The notes: generated by a model not told the origin, from the letters alone. A DNA stretch of 64,000 nt from Candidatus Vecturithrix granuli (GCA_000739535.1 DF820468.1:370852-434851); one strand, 5' to 3'; shown: positions 52,167-61,208, counted from the stretch's first letter. Made by a program: numbers and translations.

Positions 52167-53555
52167 GTGCTTGCCACGTATGCTGAAGATACAATAGCAG
52201 CCATTTCGACGCCTGTCGGAGAAGGAGGAATCGGAATTATCCGCCTTAGCGGGCAGCGCGCGCTGCCGATTGCGGCCGAACTCTTCGCTGGCTCGCGCAA
52301 ACGGACTTTTCTGACTGTTCCGAATTTTTCTCTCCAGCATGGTTATATTGTTCATCCTGAAACGCATAAGATGCTCGATGAAGTCCTGGTGTCGGTGATG
52401 CGTTCGCCGTACTCCTATACTCGCGAAGATGTGGTGGAAATCAATTGCCATGGTGGTCTGCTCGCCCTACAGCACGTGCTTGAAGCCGTACTCTCCAGGG
52501 GAGCCAGGCTGGCAACGCCGGGTGAATTTACAAAACGAGCGTTTCTGAACGGACGTATTGATTTGTCGCAAGCGGAATCGGTAATCGATGTGATTCGCGC
52601 AAAAACCGATGCTGGCCTGCAATTGGCAGTCCAGCAACTCCAGGGCAAACTCTCAACGCAGGTCAATCATCTTCGAAATCAACTAGCGCAACTACTTGCT
52701 TCAGTTGAAGCTTCGATTGATTTTGCTGATGAAGATATTGAGATTATTTCTCATGTCCAGATTGATGAGCAACTCCAGCATACTCTTGTCGCTATTGACC
52801 AATTGCTGGCAGGCGCACAGGAAGGCAAAATTCTCCGCGATGGGTTAAGTCTGGCGATCGTGGGCAAACCGAATGTTGGGAAATCCAGTCTGCTGAACGT
52901 CTTTTTACAAGAAGAACGGGCCATTGTGACGCCGATTCCAGGAACCACCCGCGACACTATTGAAGATGTGCTGAACCTCAATGGCATCCCCATCCGCTTA
53001 ATTGATACCGCCGGTCTGCGCGATACCTCTGATGAGGTTGAACGCCTGGGGGTGGAACGAAGCCGGCGCGCAATTCAACAAGCCGATATGGTGCTCTGCA
53101 TATTTGACGGCTCTGCGCCGTGGTCGCATGAGGATGAAAATTTTCTGAACGTGGTGGCGCACAAGGAGAAATTTTTTATCCTGAATAAAATTGATCTCCC
53201 TGCGCAACTAACAACCGACGATATTCAAGCGCAACTTCATGAATCAATGCCGATTTTTCGTGTGTCGCTGACAGAACAAATTGGCATTGACGCGCTCAAA
53301 CAGGCGATTGTGAACAAGGTGATGTCTGTGCCGCTCGAAAGTGTGGCAGTGACGAACGTTCGCCATAAGCAGGCATTGACTTTAGCGAAAACAAGCCTGC
53401 TGCATGCACGTCAATCAACCTGTGCAGCAATGTCGCCCGAATTTATCGCTCTGGATCTGCGCGACGCCCTGAATCATTTGGGAGAAATTACCGGCGAAAC
53501 CACTACTGACGACATCTTGGATCGTATCTTTTCAACATTTTGCATTGGGAAATAA
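52167..53555 (+). CDS. mnmE: tRNA modification GTPase MnmE
   Basis: 462 residues. The N-terminal folate-binding domain (DTIAAISTPVGEGGIGIIRLSG) is followed by a helical domain with inserted G domain (GKPNVGKSSLLN, PGTTRDTIED, DTAGLRDT, NKID). It ends in the essential CIGK motif (FCIGK). With MnmG it makes 5-carboxymethylaminomethyl-uridine at the tRNA wobble position. The GTG at 52167 is the likely start. No strong ribosome-binding site is seen. Confidence 0.97.
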   Translation: MLATYAEDTIAAISTPVGEGGIGIIRLSGQRALPIAAELFAGSRKRTFLTVPNFSLQHGYIVHPETHKMLDEVLVSVMRSPYSYTREDVVEINCHGGLLALQHVLEAVLSRGARLATPGEFTKRAFLNGRIDLSQAESVIDVIRAKTDAGLQLAVQQLQGKLSTQVNHLRNQLAQLLASVEASIDFADEDIEIISHVQIDEQLQHTLVAIDQLLAGAQEGKILRDGLSLAIVGKPNVGKSSLLNVFLQEERAIVTPIPGTTRDTIEDVLNLNGIPIRLIDTAGLRDTSDEVERLGVERSRRAIQQADMVLCIFDGSAPWSHEDENFLNVVAHKEKFFILNKIDLPAQLTTDDIQAQLHESMPIFRVSLTEQIGIDALKQAIVNKVMSVPLESVAVTNVRHKQALTLAKTSLLHARQSTCAAMSPEFIALDLRDALNHLGEITGETTTDDILDRIFSTFCIGK

Positions 53556-53558
53556 GGT

Positions 53559-54268
53559 ATGCCGCTTTCAAAAGAAGTTTTTACACAATCTCTTCTTGCC
53601 GGAGTTCAGGAACTGGATTTGACATTGACCGGGCATCAAGTTGATCAGTTTTTTTTTATCTGCACGAACTGCAAAAATGGAATCGCCGCATCAATTTAAT
53701 CAGTAACGCTGATGATGTCATCGTCATTCAACAGCATTTTCTCGACTCTCTCAGTTGTGTGCTGGCCTCAGTAATTCAACCGCCATGTCGCTTGCTGGAT
53801 ATTGGCTCTGGAGCAGGATTTCCAGGGATTCCTCTCAAAATTTATTATCCTGATTTGCACGTGACCGCAGTTGACGCCGTAACCAAAAAAGTGATGTTTT
53901 TGCGTCAATTATGCCGCAGCTTAGCTTTACAACACGTTGAATGTCTGTCAGTCCGGCTTGAACCGGATTTGCGTTCTTCCGGCGCATTACCTTACAATTG
54001 CTTTGATGTTATTGTTTCCAGAGCCGTGGGAACAATCCCTATGCTATTGTCGCTCGCAGCGCCCTTGCTCTCTCCAGCAGGATATTTACTCCTGCAGCGC
54101 GGAAAAGAGGGATCGCAGGAATTTGAGGTACACTCTTCTTTGTTCAGCGAATACGGACTGCAACCGGTTGACATCCGAGAGATTATCTTTTCTTTTTTGA
54201 CCTACCCCCGTTACCTTCTCGTTCTTCGAAATGGAAGAGAAGACGCATTCCATGAAAATAAAGCTTGA
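53559..54268 (+). pseudogene. rsmG: 16S rRNA m7G527 methyltransferase, frameshifted at a nine-T run
   Basis: ATG 53559 opens a frame reading PLSKEVFTQSLLAG...GHQVDQFFF up to nine consecutive T's (53649-53657). The frame then fails 45 bases later. In the next phase the expected RsmG sequence continues at once: LHELQKWNRRINLISNADD, then HFLDSL, LLDIGSGAGFPGIPL, SRAVG and LQRGKE to the stop at 54268. One extra T (or two fewer) would restore a complete ~236-residue protein. Causes could be a real mutation, an assembly error at the homopolymer or productive transcriptional slippage. The conserved SAM-binding part is undamaged. Confidence 0.85.
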
Positions 54269-54355
54269 CTTTCTGCCAGAACTTTTCCATAACAGTTCCC
54301 ATAGTGGTTGCATAAGTCGTGATGCTAAACATTCAACAGGGAGGGAATGAATATT

Positions 54356-54784
54356 ATGGCAAGGCCAGGTGTTGATGAAAAGGAATTAACAGCTTTTCTT
54401 TCAAATGGAACCAACTTCAAAGGAGATTTAACGTTTGAAGGCACGGTTCGCATTGACGGACGCTTTGAAGGCAATATCAATTCAAAGGATTCCCTGGTGA
54501 TCGGAGAAAATGCGGTAGTTGATGCAGAAGTACATGTGGGAACCGTCATTATCAGTGGTCGTGTGAGCGGCAATATTGCGGCAAAAGAAGCCGTCGAAAT
54601 AAATTCTAAAGCCCAGGTTCATGGGAATATTAAATTGAGCGGAAATAAATTAGTGATTCATGAAGGCGCGGTGTTTAGCGGCGGATGTGAAATGGGGACT
54701 TCTGATACGTTAGAAGAACCACCGCTCAGGGAATTACGAGAGGCTCCATTTATTCCGGAAATTACCAGATCGGACCAAAGATAA
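54356..54784 (+). CDS. Bactofilin
   Basis: 142 residues. The DUF583/bactofilin beta-helix core (residues ~18-105) shows the usual rungs FKGDLTFEGTVRIDGRFEGNI, VIGENAVVDAEVHV and ISGRVSGNIAAKEAVEI. Bactofilins polymerise without nucleotide into membrane-associated filaments that organise cell-shape or polar proteins. The ATG at 54356 is favoured over one three codons earlier because AGGGAGGG then has better spacing. Monocistronic, followed by an intrinsic terminator. Confidence 0.94.
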   Translation: MARPGVDEKELTAFLSNGTNFKGDLTFEGTVRIDGRFEGNINSKDSLVIGENAVVDAEVHVGTVIISGRVSGNIAAKEAVEINSKAQVHGNIKLSGNKLVIHEGAVFSGGCEMGTSDTLEEPPLRELREAPFIPEITRSDQR

Positions 54785-54802
54785 TCTGCCTTATCTGATA
54801 AG

Positions 54803-54855
54803 GACACAAAGAGCATAAACAGTAAGATTGTGCTTTTTGTGTCTTTACTTTTTTT
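54803..54855 (+). terminator. Intrinsic terminator of the bactofilin gene
   Basis: GACACAAA-G-AGCA pairs with TGCT-T-TTTGTGTC around a 15-nt loop, followed by TTTACTTTTTTT. Confidence 0.8.
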
Positions 54856-54941
54856 AGTGAAAATTTCCATAAAATTTTGTTGTCAGCAATGAAAGAGAAA
54901 GGTTTTATCGTCTGCGGTGCACCCAGTGTATTTATAAGGGA

Positions 54942-54974
54942 AAAAACCGGGTTTCTTCAAGAAACCCGGTTTTT
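54942..54974. terminator. Family A palindrome (copy 7)
   Basis: Perfect 16-bp arms (54942-54957, 54959-54974) around a single C, with core AAACCGGGTTTCTT. It lies between the bactofilin terminator and xdhC, on the upstream side of xdhC. Confidence 0.7.
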
Positions 54975-55008
54975 CTGACATGATAATTCCTCAAAAATTA
55001 TCAAATTC

Positions 55009-56088
55009 ATGATGAAAACAATATTCCGGAAGATTCTTGAATGTGTTCAACAAGGACAAACAGTTGCATTGGCCACGGTGATTTCAAGTAAAGGCTCGTT
55101 GCCGATGAGTAAACGTGCCAAAATGCTGGTGTTTGCTGATGGTTCTATTCAAGGAACCATCGGAGGCGGCATGGTGGAAGCGCAGGTCATTGATGAAGCG
55201 CAAGATGTTTTACAAACATGCAACGCCAGAATTGTCCGTATCGATTTAACCTCCGATCAAATCGAAGCCGATGGTTTAACTTGCGGCGGAACTGTCGAAA
55301 TTCTGGTCGAATGTTTCACTCCTCAATCAGAACCCGAAGTGTTCGAAGCGATCTTACAGACCATGGATCATGGTCAGACGGCCGTCATCGCCAGCCTGCT
55401 GCCAGACGCTGAGCCAAACCGAAACCCGGCCTTTCCGCAGCATCGCAAAATACTGATTCAACATGATGGTTCTTCGGTCGGGACGACAGGCTCGGAACAG
55501 CTTGATGCGGCAATTCTTAAACTGGCCCACCCTAAATTGGGACAGCCATTTCTCAAGACCTGCGCCCTGAACCTGACTCCGTCTAATCCCTCGCGCGTAT
55601 TTCTGGAAACCTTGCTCCCCCCGCCAACCGCCTATCTGTTTGGCGGAGGACATATTTCCTCCCATCTTTCCAACATTCTGCATTTTATCGGATTTGACTA
55701 TGTGGTCATTGACGATCGCCCGGAGTTTCTGACCCATGAACGTTTTCCTGAAGCCAAAGCTTTGATATGCCAGAGCTTTGAACATATTTTTGACGCGCTG
55801 ACCTTGATTCCTCGTGCCTCCTATCTCATCATCGTCACCCGAGGCCATAAATCGGATCAGGTAGTGCTGATGCAGGCTCTGCGCACCGAGGCAACCTATA
55901 TCGGAATGATCGGAAGCCGCCGGAAAATTCATCTGATGTTTGAACATCTCCAAGCCCAGGGTATTCCACAAACGATGCTGGAGCGGATTCATGCCCCGAT
56001 AGGGCTGGAAATAGGCGCAGATACTCCCGAAGAAATCGCGATCAGCATTGCAGCCGAACTCATTCAGATCAGACGAAGCGGAGAATGA
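55009..56088 (+). CDS. XdhC/CoxI family molybdenum-cofactor maturation protein
   Basis: 359 residues. The N-terminal XdhC_CoxI domain (ALATVISSKGSLPMSKRAKM, GTIGGGMVEAQVI) is followed by a Rossmann-type C-terminal domain (LFGGGHISSHLSNILHFIGF, IIVTRGHKSD, YIGMIGSRRK, PIGLEIGADTPEEIAISI). XdhC binds and sulfurates Moco before insertion into xanthine-dehydrogenase-family enzymes. Its stop overlaps the moaA start by four bases, so these genes form one operon for cofactor synthesis. No molybdoenzyme structural gene is in the window. Confidence 0.92.
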   Translation: MMKTIFRKILECVQQGQTVALATVISSKGSLPMSKRAKMLVFADGSIQGTIGGGMVEAQVIDEAQDVLQTCNARIVRIDLTSDQIEADGLTCGGTVEILVECFTPQSEPEVFEAILQTMDHGQTAVIASLLPDAEPNRNPAFPQHRKILIQHDGSSVGTTGSEQLDAAILKLAHPKLGQPFLKTCALNLTPSNPSRVFLETLLPPPTAYLFGGGHISSHLSNILHFIGFDYVVIDDRPEFLTHERFPEAKALICQSFEHIFDALTLIPRASYLIIVTRGHKSDQVVLMQALRTEATYIGMIGSRRKIHLMFEHLQAQGIPQTMLERIHAPIGLEIGADTPEEIAISIAAELIQIRRSGE

Positions 56089-57077
56089 CTATGTTACGAG
56101 ATAAAAGTGGAAGAGTCATCGAGAGCCTGCGGGTCTCTGTGACCGATCGTTGTAATTTACGCTGTCGCTATTGTATGCCGCCGGAAGGGGTTGAATTCAT
56201 CGAACATGACGAAATTCTGCGTTACGAAGAGATGGATCGTATTATCCGGGTGGCTGTGCACCTTGGCGTTTACAAAGTCCGTTTAACTGGCGGAGAACCG
56301 TTAGTACGCAAGGGTCTGATTGATTTTGCCCGACGCCTGGGACAGTTGGAAGGGATTCGCAAACTGAGCCTGACGACAAACGGCATTTTGTTATCCCAAT
56401 ATGCAGCCTCATTAAAAGAGGCGGGCGTTGATTATCTGAATATTAGTCTCGATACCTTGAATCGAGAGAAATTCCGGCAGATCACCCGCTTTGACCGGTT
56501 GAACACGGTATTAGACGGCATTCGCACGGCAAAGGCGGTGGGGTTTTCGCTTATTAAAGTGAATGTTGTGTCAATGCGAGGCTTCAATGATAAGGAACTC
56601 TTTGATTTTGTTGATTTTGCGGATACGCATAATATTGTCGTACGCTTTATCGAATATATGCCATTTTCAGGAAACGCCTGGCAGCACGACACATTCCTTG
56701 CTTCTCAGGAGTTGAAAACCAGATTGCAAACGCGTTATACCCTCATCCCCTTAGATGACGATCCCTCAGCCCCGGCCAGAATCTACAAAATTCCGGGAAA
56801 ACTTGGTTATATCGGGTTTATCTCGTCGGTCTCGGAAAGTTTTTGTCATCTATGTAATCGTCTGCGTTTGACAGCCGATGGACATCTGCGCCCCTGTCTG
56901 CACGGCTCAATCGAAATTGACGTCAAACACCCGTTACGCCGGGGCGCAAGCGACGCTGAACTGGCCGAGCTTTTCAGAGAAGCGGTAGATAGGAAACCTG
57001 CCTTTCACCAAGATTTTCTTGATAATCACTTTCATTCCCCAGCCTGTGACCGCGAGATGGTCAGAATAGGAGGATAA
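56085..57077 (+). CDS. moaA: GTP 3',8-cyclase (MoaA)
   Basis: 330 residues. The radical-SAM cluster CNLRCRYC is near residue 23 and the C-terminal second [4Fe-4S] motif CHLCNRLRL...CLHG near residues 262-283. LTGGEPLVRKG is the SAM-binding GGE motif. It turns GTP into 3',8-cyclo-GTP, the first step of molybdopterin synthesis. The usual C-terminal GG is present (VRIGG). ATG 56085 or ATG 56091 could be used. Confidence 0.97.
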   Translation: MTMLRDKSGRVIESLRVSVTDRCNLRCRYCMPPEGVEFIEHDEILRYEEMDRIIRVAVHLGVYKVRLTGGEPLVRKGLIDFARRLGQLEGIRKLSLTTNGILLSQYAASLKEAGVDYLNISLDTLNREKFRQITRFDRLNTVLDGIRTAKAVGFSLIKVNVVSMRGFNDKELFDFVDFADTHNIVVRFIEYMPFSGNAWQHDTFLASQELKTRLQTRYTLIPLDDDPSAPARIYKIPGKLGYIGFISSVSESFCHLCNRLRLTADGHLRPCLHGSIEIDVKHPLRRGASDAELAELFREAVDRKPAFHQDFLDNHFHSPACDREMVRIGG

Positions 57078-57082
57078 CGTTC

Positions 57083-58324
57083 ATGATTTCAGTGCAAGAA
57101 GCCCGCGATATTGTATTAGCGCAGGTGAAAGTCTTAGGAACTGAACGCAAAGAATTACTTGCAAGTTTGGGACGAGTAATAGCTGAAGATGTGTTTGCGC
57201 CGCATGACGTGCCGCCGCACAATAATTCTGCGATGGATGGCTATGCCGTGCGTTCCGAAGATACGCACCACGCCTCACGTGAACATCCGGTAACGCTTAA
57301 TGTCATCGAAGATCTGCCGGCCGGCTATGTCAGCCAGCGTTATCTGCAAACAGGCCAGGCGATTCGGATCATGACTGGCGCGCCGATTCCTGATGGAGCC
57401 GATGCGGTCGTCCGGGTTGAAGATACCTTACGCGGCGAAGGCGAGCAGGTCTTGATTCTGCGTGAAGTGCCGCCGTTATATGATTTACGTCTGGCAGGTG
57501 AAGATATTCGTCAGGGCGATTTGATTTTGCGGCAAGGCGATCTCCTTCGTCCGGCTGAGATCGGACTGCTGTCTTCGCTCGGACGTTCAACGATTCAGGT
57601 GTATCAACGCCCCCAGGTCGCCATTCTCTCCACCGGCGATGAATTGCTGTACATTGATGAACCACTGCAGCCTGGCAAAATTTATAATTCCAACAGCTAC
57701 TCCCTGGCCGCGCTCGTTCTGGACGCTGGCGCTATCCCCATTCAACTCGGCATTGCCAGAGATACCAGAGAAGATTTGGAGCAGAAATTTCTGGCTGGTG
57801 CCCGGGCCGACGTGATCATCTCCTCTGGCGGCGTCTCTGTCGGCGATTATGACTTAGTGAAAGAGATGCTCAAAAAAAGCGGCTCGGAAATGCAGTTCTG
57901 GAAAGTCTGCATGAAACCAGGCAAACCGCAAGCCTTTGGCGCGATTGCGGGTAAACCAACGTTTGGTTTGCCCGGTAACCCGGTTTCATCCATGGTCTCG
58001 TTTGAAGTCTTTGTCCGCCCCGCGCTCTTAAAAATGATGGGGCACACGCAGATTTACCGAAGAGTCGTCACAGCGACCCTGGCAGAAGATTTTCGGAAAT
58101 CCGACAGGCGTAAACATTTTGTGCGCGTCGCACTCAGACAGGAAAATACCCGATATATCGCATCAACTACAGGTGATCAAGGTTCCGGCATTTTACGCTC
58201 GATGGCAAAAGCCAAAGGTTTGATGGTAGTTGATGAAGAACGTATGCAGATTCAGGCCGGAGAAAGCGTCGCGGTGATGTTGCTGGATCACAGCTTCAGC
58301 ATGAGCAGCACCCGAGATTTTTAG
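57083..58324 (+). CDS. moeA: Molybdopterin molybdenumtransferase
   Basis: 413 residues. Typical MoeA segments are PPHNNSAMDGYAVRS, RIMTGAPIPDGADAVV, AILSTGDEL, IISSGGVSVGDYD and GLPGNPVSSMVSFE. It inserts molybdate into adenylated molybdopterin. The start ATG 57083 has AGGAGG upstream and follows moaA by five bases. The moaC and moaE partners are not here. Confidence 0.96.
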   Translation: MISVQEARDIVLAQVKVLGTERKELLASLGRVIAEDVFAPHDVPPHNNSAMDGYAVRSEDTHHASREHPVTLNVIEDLPAGYVSQRYLQTGQAIRIMTGAPIPDGADAVVRVEDTLRGEGEQVLILREVPPLYDLRLAGEDIRQGDLILRQGDLLRPAEIGLLSSLGRSTIQVYQRPQVAILSTGDELLYIDEPLQPGKIYNSNSYSLAALVLDAGAIPIQLGIARDTREDLEQKFLAGARADVIISSGGVSVGDYDLVKEMLKKSGSEMQFWKVCMKPGKPQAFGAIAGKPTFGLPGNPVSSMVSFEVFVRPALLKMMGHTQIYRRVVTATLAEDFRKSDRRKHFVRVALRQENTRYIASTTGDQGSGILRSMAKAKGLMVVDEERMQIQAGESVAVMLLDHSFSMSSTRDF

Positions 58325-58335
58325 CGGAACAAATG

Positions 58336-58367
58336 AAAAACCGGGTTTTTCAAAAAACCCGGTTTTT
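58336..58367. terminator. Bidirectional terminator-like palindrome (family A copy 8)
   Basis: 15-bp arms (58336-58350, 58353-58367) with the core AAACCGGGTTT, A-run before and T-run after. It is placed between the convergent moeA and small membrane protein genes, the same arrangement as copy 1. Confidence 0.75.
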
Positions 58368-58374
58368 AACAGGG

Positions 58375-58782
58375 TCAATATTTATGAAAAATTGAATCGT
58401 TACAAAAAGTTTGAAGGAATAACACAAAGGTGACGATTGCCTGTCCTGAAGAAACGAACAGAGTGGCTATAAGAATCCCCTGTGAAACCAGCGCATTGAA
58501 TTCCGGATGTCCTCTCTTGATAAAATAGGTATGGATGCTAAAAGCAAAAATCCCTCCGATGCTCAACATGCCAGATACCACCAATCCGGCAATGGATTGG
58601 TGGGATACCCATACTGCTCCAGCCAGGATCAAAAAGAAGAGCGGAAAGTGCAGGAGCAAAAATCCTGTCATTTTGCCAGGCAGCTTGAATAACTTCCATT
58701 CATGCCAATAGGCGGAATCCATTTCATGGTTGATCAGTAATGTTCCATTTATCAGATAAAGCCATAGTAGTAATTTCCACAT
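58375..58782 (-). CDS. Small four-span membrane protein (DUF6713-like)
   Basis: 135 residues from ATG 58782, with AAGGGAG seven bases upstream (the frame runs on to 58914 without support). The N-terminal LINHEMDSAYWHEWKLFKLPG, followed by GFLLLHFPLFFLILAG, resembles a small family of bacterial membrane proteins that I believe is DUF6713. There are about four membrane spans. Function unknown. Convergent with moeA across a palindromic terminator. Confidence 0.75.
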   Translation of the reverse strand: MWKLLLWLYLINGTLLINHEMDSAYWHEWKLFKLPGKMTGFLLLHFPLFFLILAGAVWVSHQSIAGLVVSGMLSIGGIFAFSIHTYFIKRGHPEFNALVSQGILIATLFVSSGQAIVTFVLFLQTFCNDSIFHKY

Positions 58783-58833
58783 GACGGTCTCCCTTGAAAA
58801 TATAGAGTAGGTAACTACTACATGACCACAATG

Positions 58834-58874
58834 AATTTGAGGCGTTCGTAGTCCTACATTCGTCGCAGGCGATT
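58834..58874 (-). repeat. Family B-like dispersed repeat (copy 4)
   Basis: On the minus strand CGCCTGCGACGAATG...GACTACGAACGCCTC resembles the 36319-36371 repeat, especially the ACTACGAAC core. It lies between the Nudix and DUF6713-like genes, inside an open frame that is not thought to be translated. Confidence 0.4.
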
Positions 58875-58922
58875 TACAGCGCAATCGCTCGCGGTAAAAC
58901 AGATTCCATTGCATAAGGTGGG

Positions 58923-59351
58923 TTATGAAAAATTCTGGCGATAAAATTTCTGCACAGCTTGAAAAGATACTTTGTTACTTTCCCAAAACAACAGGGAGGT
59001 GACGATTTCCGGCGCGATCCAACAATAAGCCAGGTGCTCATCCGAAATCGTAATCGCATCTATCGCGGTTTCAGCAGTAAAGATGGGTTTACGCACAATC
59101 AAGTGATATTCAGGTACAACGACTCGGAAATCTTCAAGGACGGTCACAATATTTTCTGGCTGCAACACGACACCCGTTTCTTCTCGAACTTCTCGCAAAC
59201 ACGCATCAATAGACCGTTCATGCGCCAACACGCCGCCGGTGATCGGCTGCCAATACTCAGGATGTCTCCTGGTCATTGGGCAACGCAGTAATAAAAACTG
59301 TTGACGAGGACGATGAAACAGCCAGCACTCAATGCTTCGTTTTGTCTTCAT
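58923..59351 (-). CDS. Nudix hydrolase
   Basis: 142 residues from ATG 59351. The Nudix box fits GX5EX7REUXEEXGU: GGVLAHERSIDACLREVREE, then TGV. The sequence before it (WLFHRPRQQFLLLRC) and the context suggest a MutT-like or dihydroneopterin-triphosphate-type pyrophosphohydrolase, but substrate is open. A longer frame to 59468 adds a hydrophobic segment (AIAFGIIIAVLLTSFPAIF) that could be a membrane anchor. Without a ribosome-binding site for it, the shorter form is preferred. Confidence 0.85.
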   Translation of the reverse strand: MKTKRSIECWLFHRPRQQFLLLRCPMTRRHPEYWQPITGGVLAHERSIDACLREVREETGVVLQPENIVTVLEDFRVVVPEYHLIVRKPIFTAETAIDAITISDEHLAYCWIAPEIVTSLLFWESNKVSFQAVQKFYRQNFS

Positions 59352-59813
59352 AGGCAGCCCGTATATTCCTATGATTCCCACAACAAATATTGCCGGGAAG
59401 CTTGTCAGTAAAACTGCAATAATAATTCCAAAGGCAATAGCATCTTTATTACCTGTTGGCTGCTGCAAAATCTTTGAGGAGATTAATCGAGCCAGATCAC
59501 ATCAGCCAGATCGAGATTATCCGAACTGGAACACATAGCTTTTCCATACGCGACAAGCGGCCCTGAAAGCAAAAAAATAGCGACGACTTTCCCTCCGTGT
59601 TCATGTAGGCTGTAAAATTCCCTGTTGATAAGCCTTCTTAAAACGAAACGGGAAAAGATTTGTGAGGGAAAATGAAGCAACTTTTTAGCACTTATTTTAG
59701 AGTGGTTGCAATACGTCACAAATCAATCCACTATCTCTTATTTCAAAATAAAAAAATTTTATGGCATTGTGAAATTCTGTCAAGAACTTCCTTGCCAAAA
59801 AATATTTTATAAA
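59352..59813. other. Gap with a doubtful minus-strand open frame
   Basis: This stretch upstream of the Nudix gene contains a 78-codon minus-strand frame (59719-59483) encoding a basic N-terminal half and a hydrophobic C-terminal half (GKVVAIFLLSGPLVAYGKA). No ribosome-binding site or known family supports it. It may be a decayed small membrane protein gene. Nothing else was recognised. Confidence 0.35.
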
Positions 59814-59843
59814 AAGAACCCAGGTTTTTAAACCCAGGTTCTT
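59814..59843. terminator. Family A palindrome (copy 9), terminator of the bTHX gene
   Basis: AAGAACC-CA-GGTTT and AAACC-CA-GGTTCTT form the arms. It is 77 bp downstream of the bTHX stop codon on the minus strand. Confidence 0.6.
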
Positions 59844-59919
59844 ACATCACACATTGCGCAAGATTCCAGTCTGAGACGCAAAAATATCGAGTCTCTATGT
59901 CCGCAATTACAGAGAGAGC

Positions 59920-60105
59920 CTATTGCTGTTGTTCTTGTTGCTCTGGCTGCTCTGCCTGTTCTCGCTGTTCTACCTGTTCTACTTGTGCTGCCTGTTCGGG
60001 CTGTTGTTTTTCCTGTTCCTGGACTTTTTTCTTCCTTGAACGGTATTTTCCATAGGTTCCATTCCAAATCTTTCCTCTTCTTGTTCGCCGATCTCCTTTC
60101 CCCAT
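59920..60105 (-). CDS. 30S ribosomal protein bTHX with a Q/E-rich C-terminal tail
   Basis: 61 residues. The first 27 residues ([20 protein letters not shown], then YRSRKKK) are an almost exact bTHX (Thx) sequence. That short basic peptide sits in a pocket of the 30S head in Thermus. The remaining ~34 residues are a low-complexity tail of Gln, Glu, Ala and Val (QPEQ, VEQVEQ, EQAEQ), absent from ordinary bTHX proteins of 25-35 residues. The start ATG at 60105 has AAGGAGG seven bases upstream. The tail would reverse the charge of the C-terminus. Confidence 0.88.
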   Translation of the reverse strand: MGKGDRRTRRGKIWNGTYGKYRSRKKKVQEQEKQQPEQAAQVEQVEQREQAEQPEQQEQQQ

Positions 60106-60275
60106 AGCCACACCTCCTTTCAGTACTATTTCTCATTTGTATCATTCCTTATGAATATAGGGAATGGCGTCAAGTATAATATACATGCAAATTCATAAAT
60201 CCTGACATTTTTTTAGTGACAGAAACAGCGTTCTTCGCATATATTTTGTCAGATAACATACGAGCCAGATCTATT

Positions 60276-60385
60276 GGTGAAGTTGTAAGTGGCATCCGCA
60301 CGTTGAACGGAGCTGAAATGAGGGTGAACCTCATTCTCTTTGACTCCACCCAGAGAACGGCATCGCTTATAACTTCACCACTACC
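60276..60385. mobile_element. MITE-like element with ~14-bp inverted termini
   Basis: GGTGAAGTTGTAAG (60276-60289) is complementary, with one mismatch, to CTTATAACTTCACC (60366-60379). The right half read in reverse (from 60385) aligns with 63927 onward at the window end (about 40 of 52 positions), so at least two copies exist. It occupies the promoter-side gap of the M50 protease gene. Confidence 0.65.
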
Positions 60386-60394
60386 ATAATTTTT

Positions 60395-61201
60395 ATGAAA
60401 AAACTCCCTCTGTGCTTATGGCTGGTTATTCCTGTGGGGATCGGATTGATTTATCCGTATCTCAAGCAAGAACCGCAATATTTAGAATGGCTGACGATCG
60501 GATTGCTGATTTATGTTTTGTTTTTTTCAGTGGTCATTCATGAATTATCTCATGGATTGGCTGCGTATTGGGGCGGCGACTCGACGGCCAAACTCGCCGG
60601 TCGGCTGACATTTAATCCGATTAGTCATATCAGCATTGTTGGTTCAATTGTGGTGCCGCTTGGGCTCTATTTGATGCAGGCGTCTGCCGTGTTTGGTTGG
60701 GCCAAACCTGTGCCGTTTAATCCGGTGAATTTACGCCAGCACCCGCGCGATCAGGTCATGCTAGCCGTCGCAGGCCCACTCTCGAATTTTACGCTGGCCT
60801 ATCTGTGCTTCAACTTGTATATCATCATGGGCGTCGTTTTTAACCGAATGTTTCTAGAATCTCCAATCTATCTGAATCTTGACATGTTTACGCCCCTGTC
60901 ACTCGGGCAGGTGCCCTTTGAGGCGTTCTGGTTTGTGTTGTTTGAAATGCTCAGCTTTGGCATGATCATCAATGTCATTCTCGGCGTGTTCAACTTGATC
61001 CCCTTTCCACCCTTAGACGGATCGTGGATTCTGAAAGCCTTATTACCGAAAAAAATCACGATTTTTTTCGGCAAACTCCAGCAGGTTGGATTTATTCTTT
61101 TGATTATTGCCTTGCAGTTTCATCTGTTACACGTGTTTTTCTATCCGGCGATTATTATTCTTGGTCTGTTTCAAATTATTGCGAATCTTTGCTTAGGATA
61201 A
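60395..61201 (+). CDS. M50 (site-2 protease type) family protein
   Basis: 268 residues with about six membrane spans. The zinc motif VIHELSHGLAAY is in the second span region (residues ~49-55), and the distal ligand in NLIPFPPLDGSWIL. GWAKPVPFNPVNLR and VAVAGPLSNF-like AVAGPLSNF are standard for this compact Rv/YwhC-type S2P group. It would cleave substrates within the membrane. It is followed seven bases later by the large zinc-ribbon/PQQ gene, implying co-transcription. ATG 60395 lacks a clear Shine-Dalgarno sequence. Confidence 0.92.
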   Translation: MKKLPLCLWLVIPVGIGLIYPYLKQEPQYLEWLTIGLLIYVLFFSVVIHELSHGLAAYWGGDSTAKLAGRLTFNPISHISIVGSIVVPLGLYLMQASAVFGWAKPVPFNPVNLRQHPRDQVMLAVAGPLSNFTLAYLCFNLYIIMGVVFNRMFLESPIYLNLDMFTPLSLGQVPFEAFWFVLFEMLSFGMIINVILGVFNLIPFPPLDGSWILKALLPKKITIFFGKLQQVGFILLIIALQFHLLHVFFYPAIIILGLFQIIANLCLG

Positions 61202-61208
61202 GGAATGT

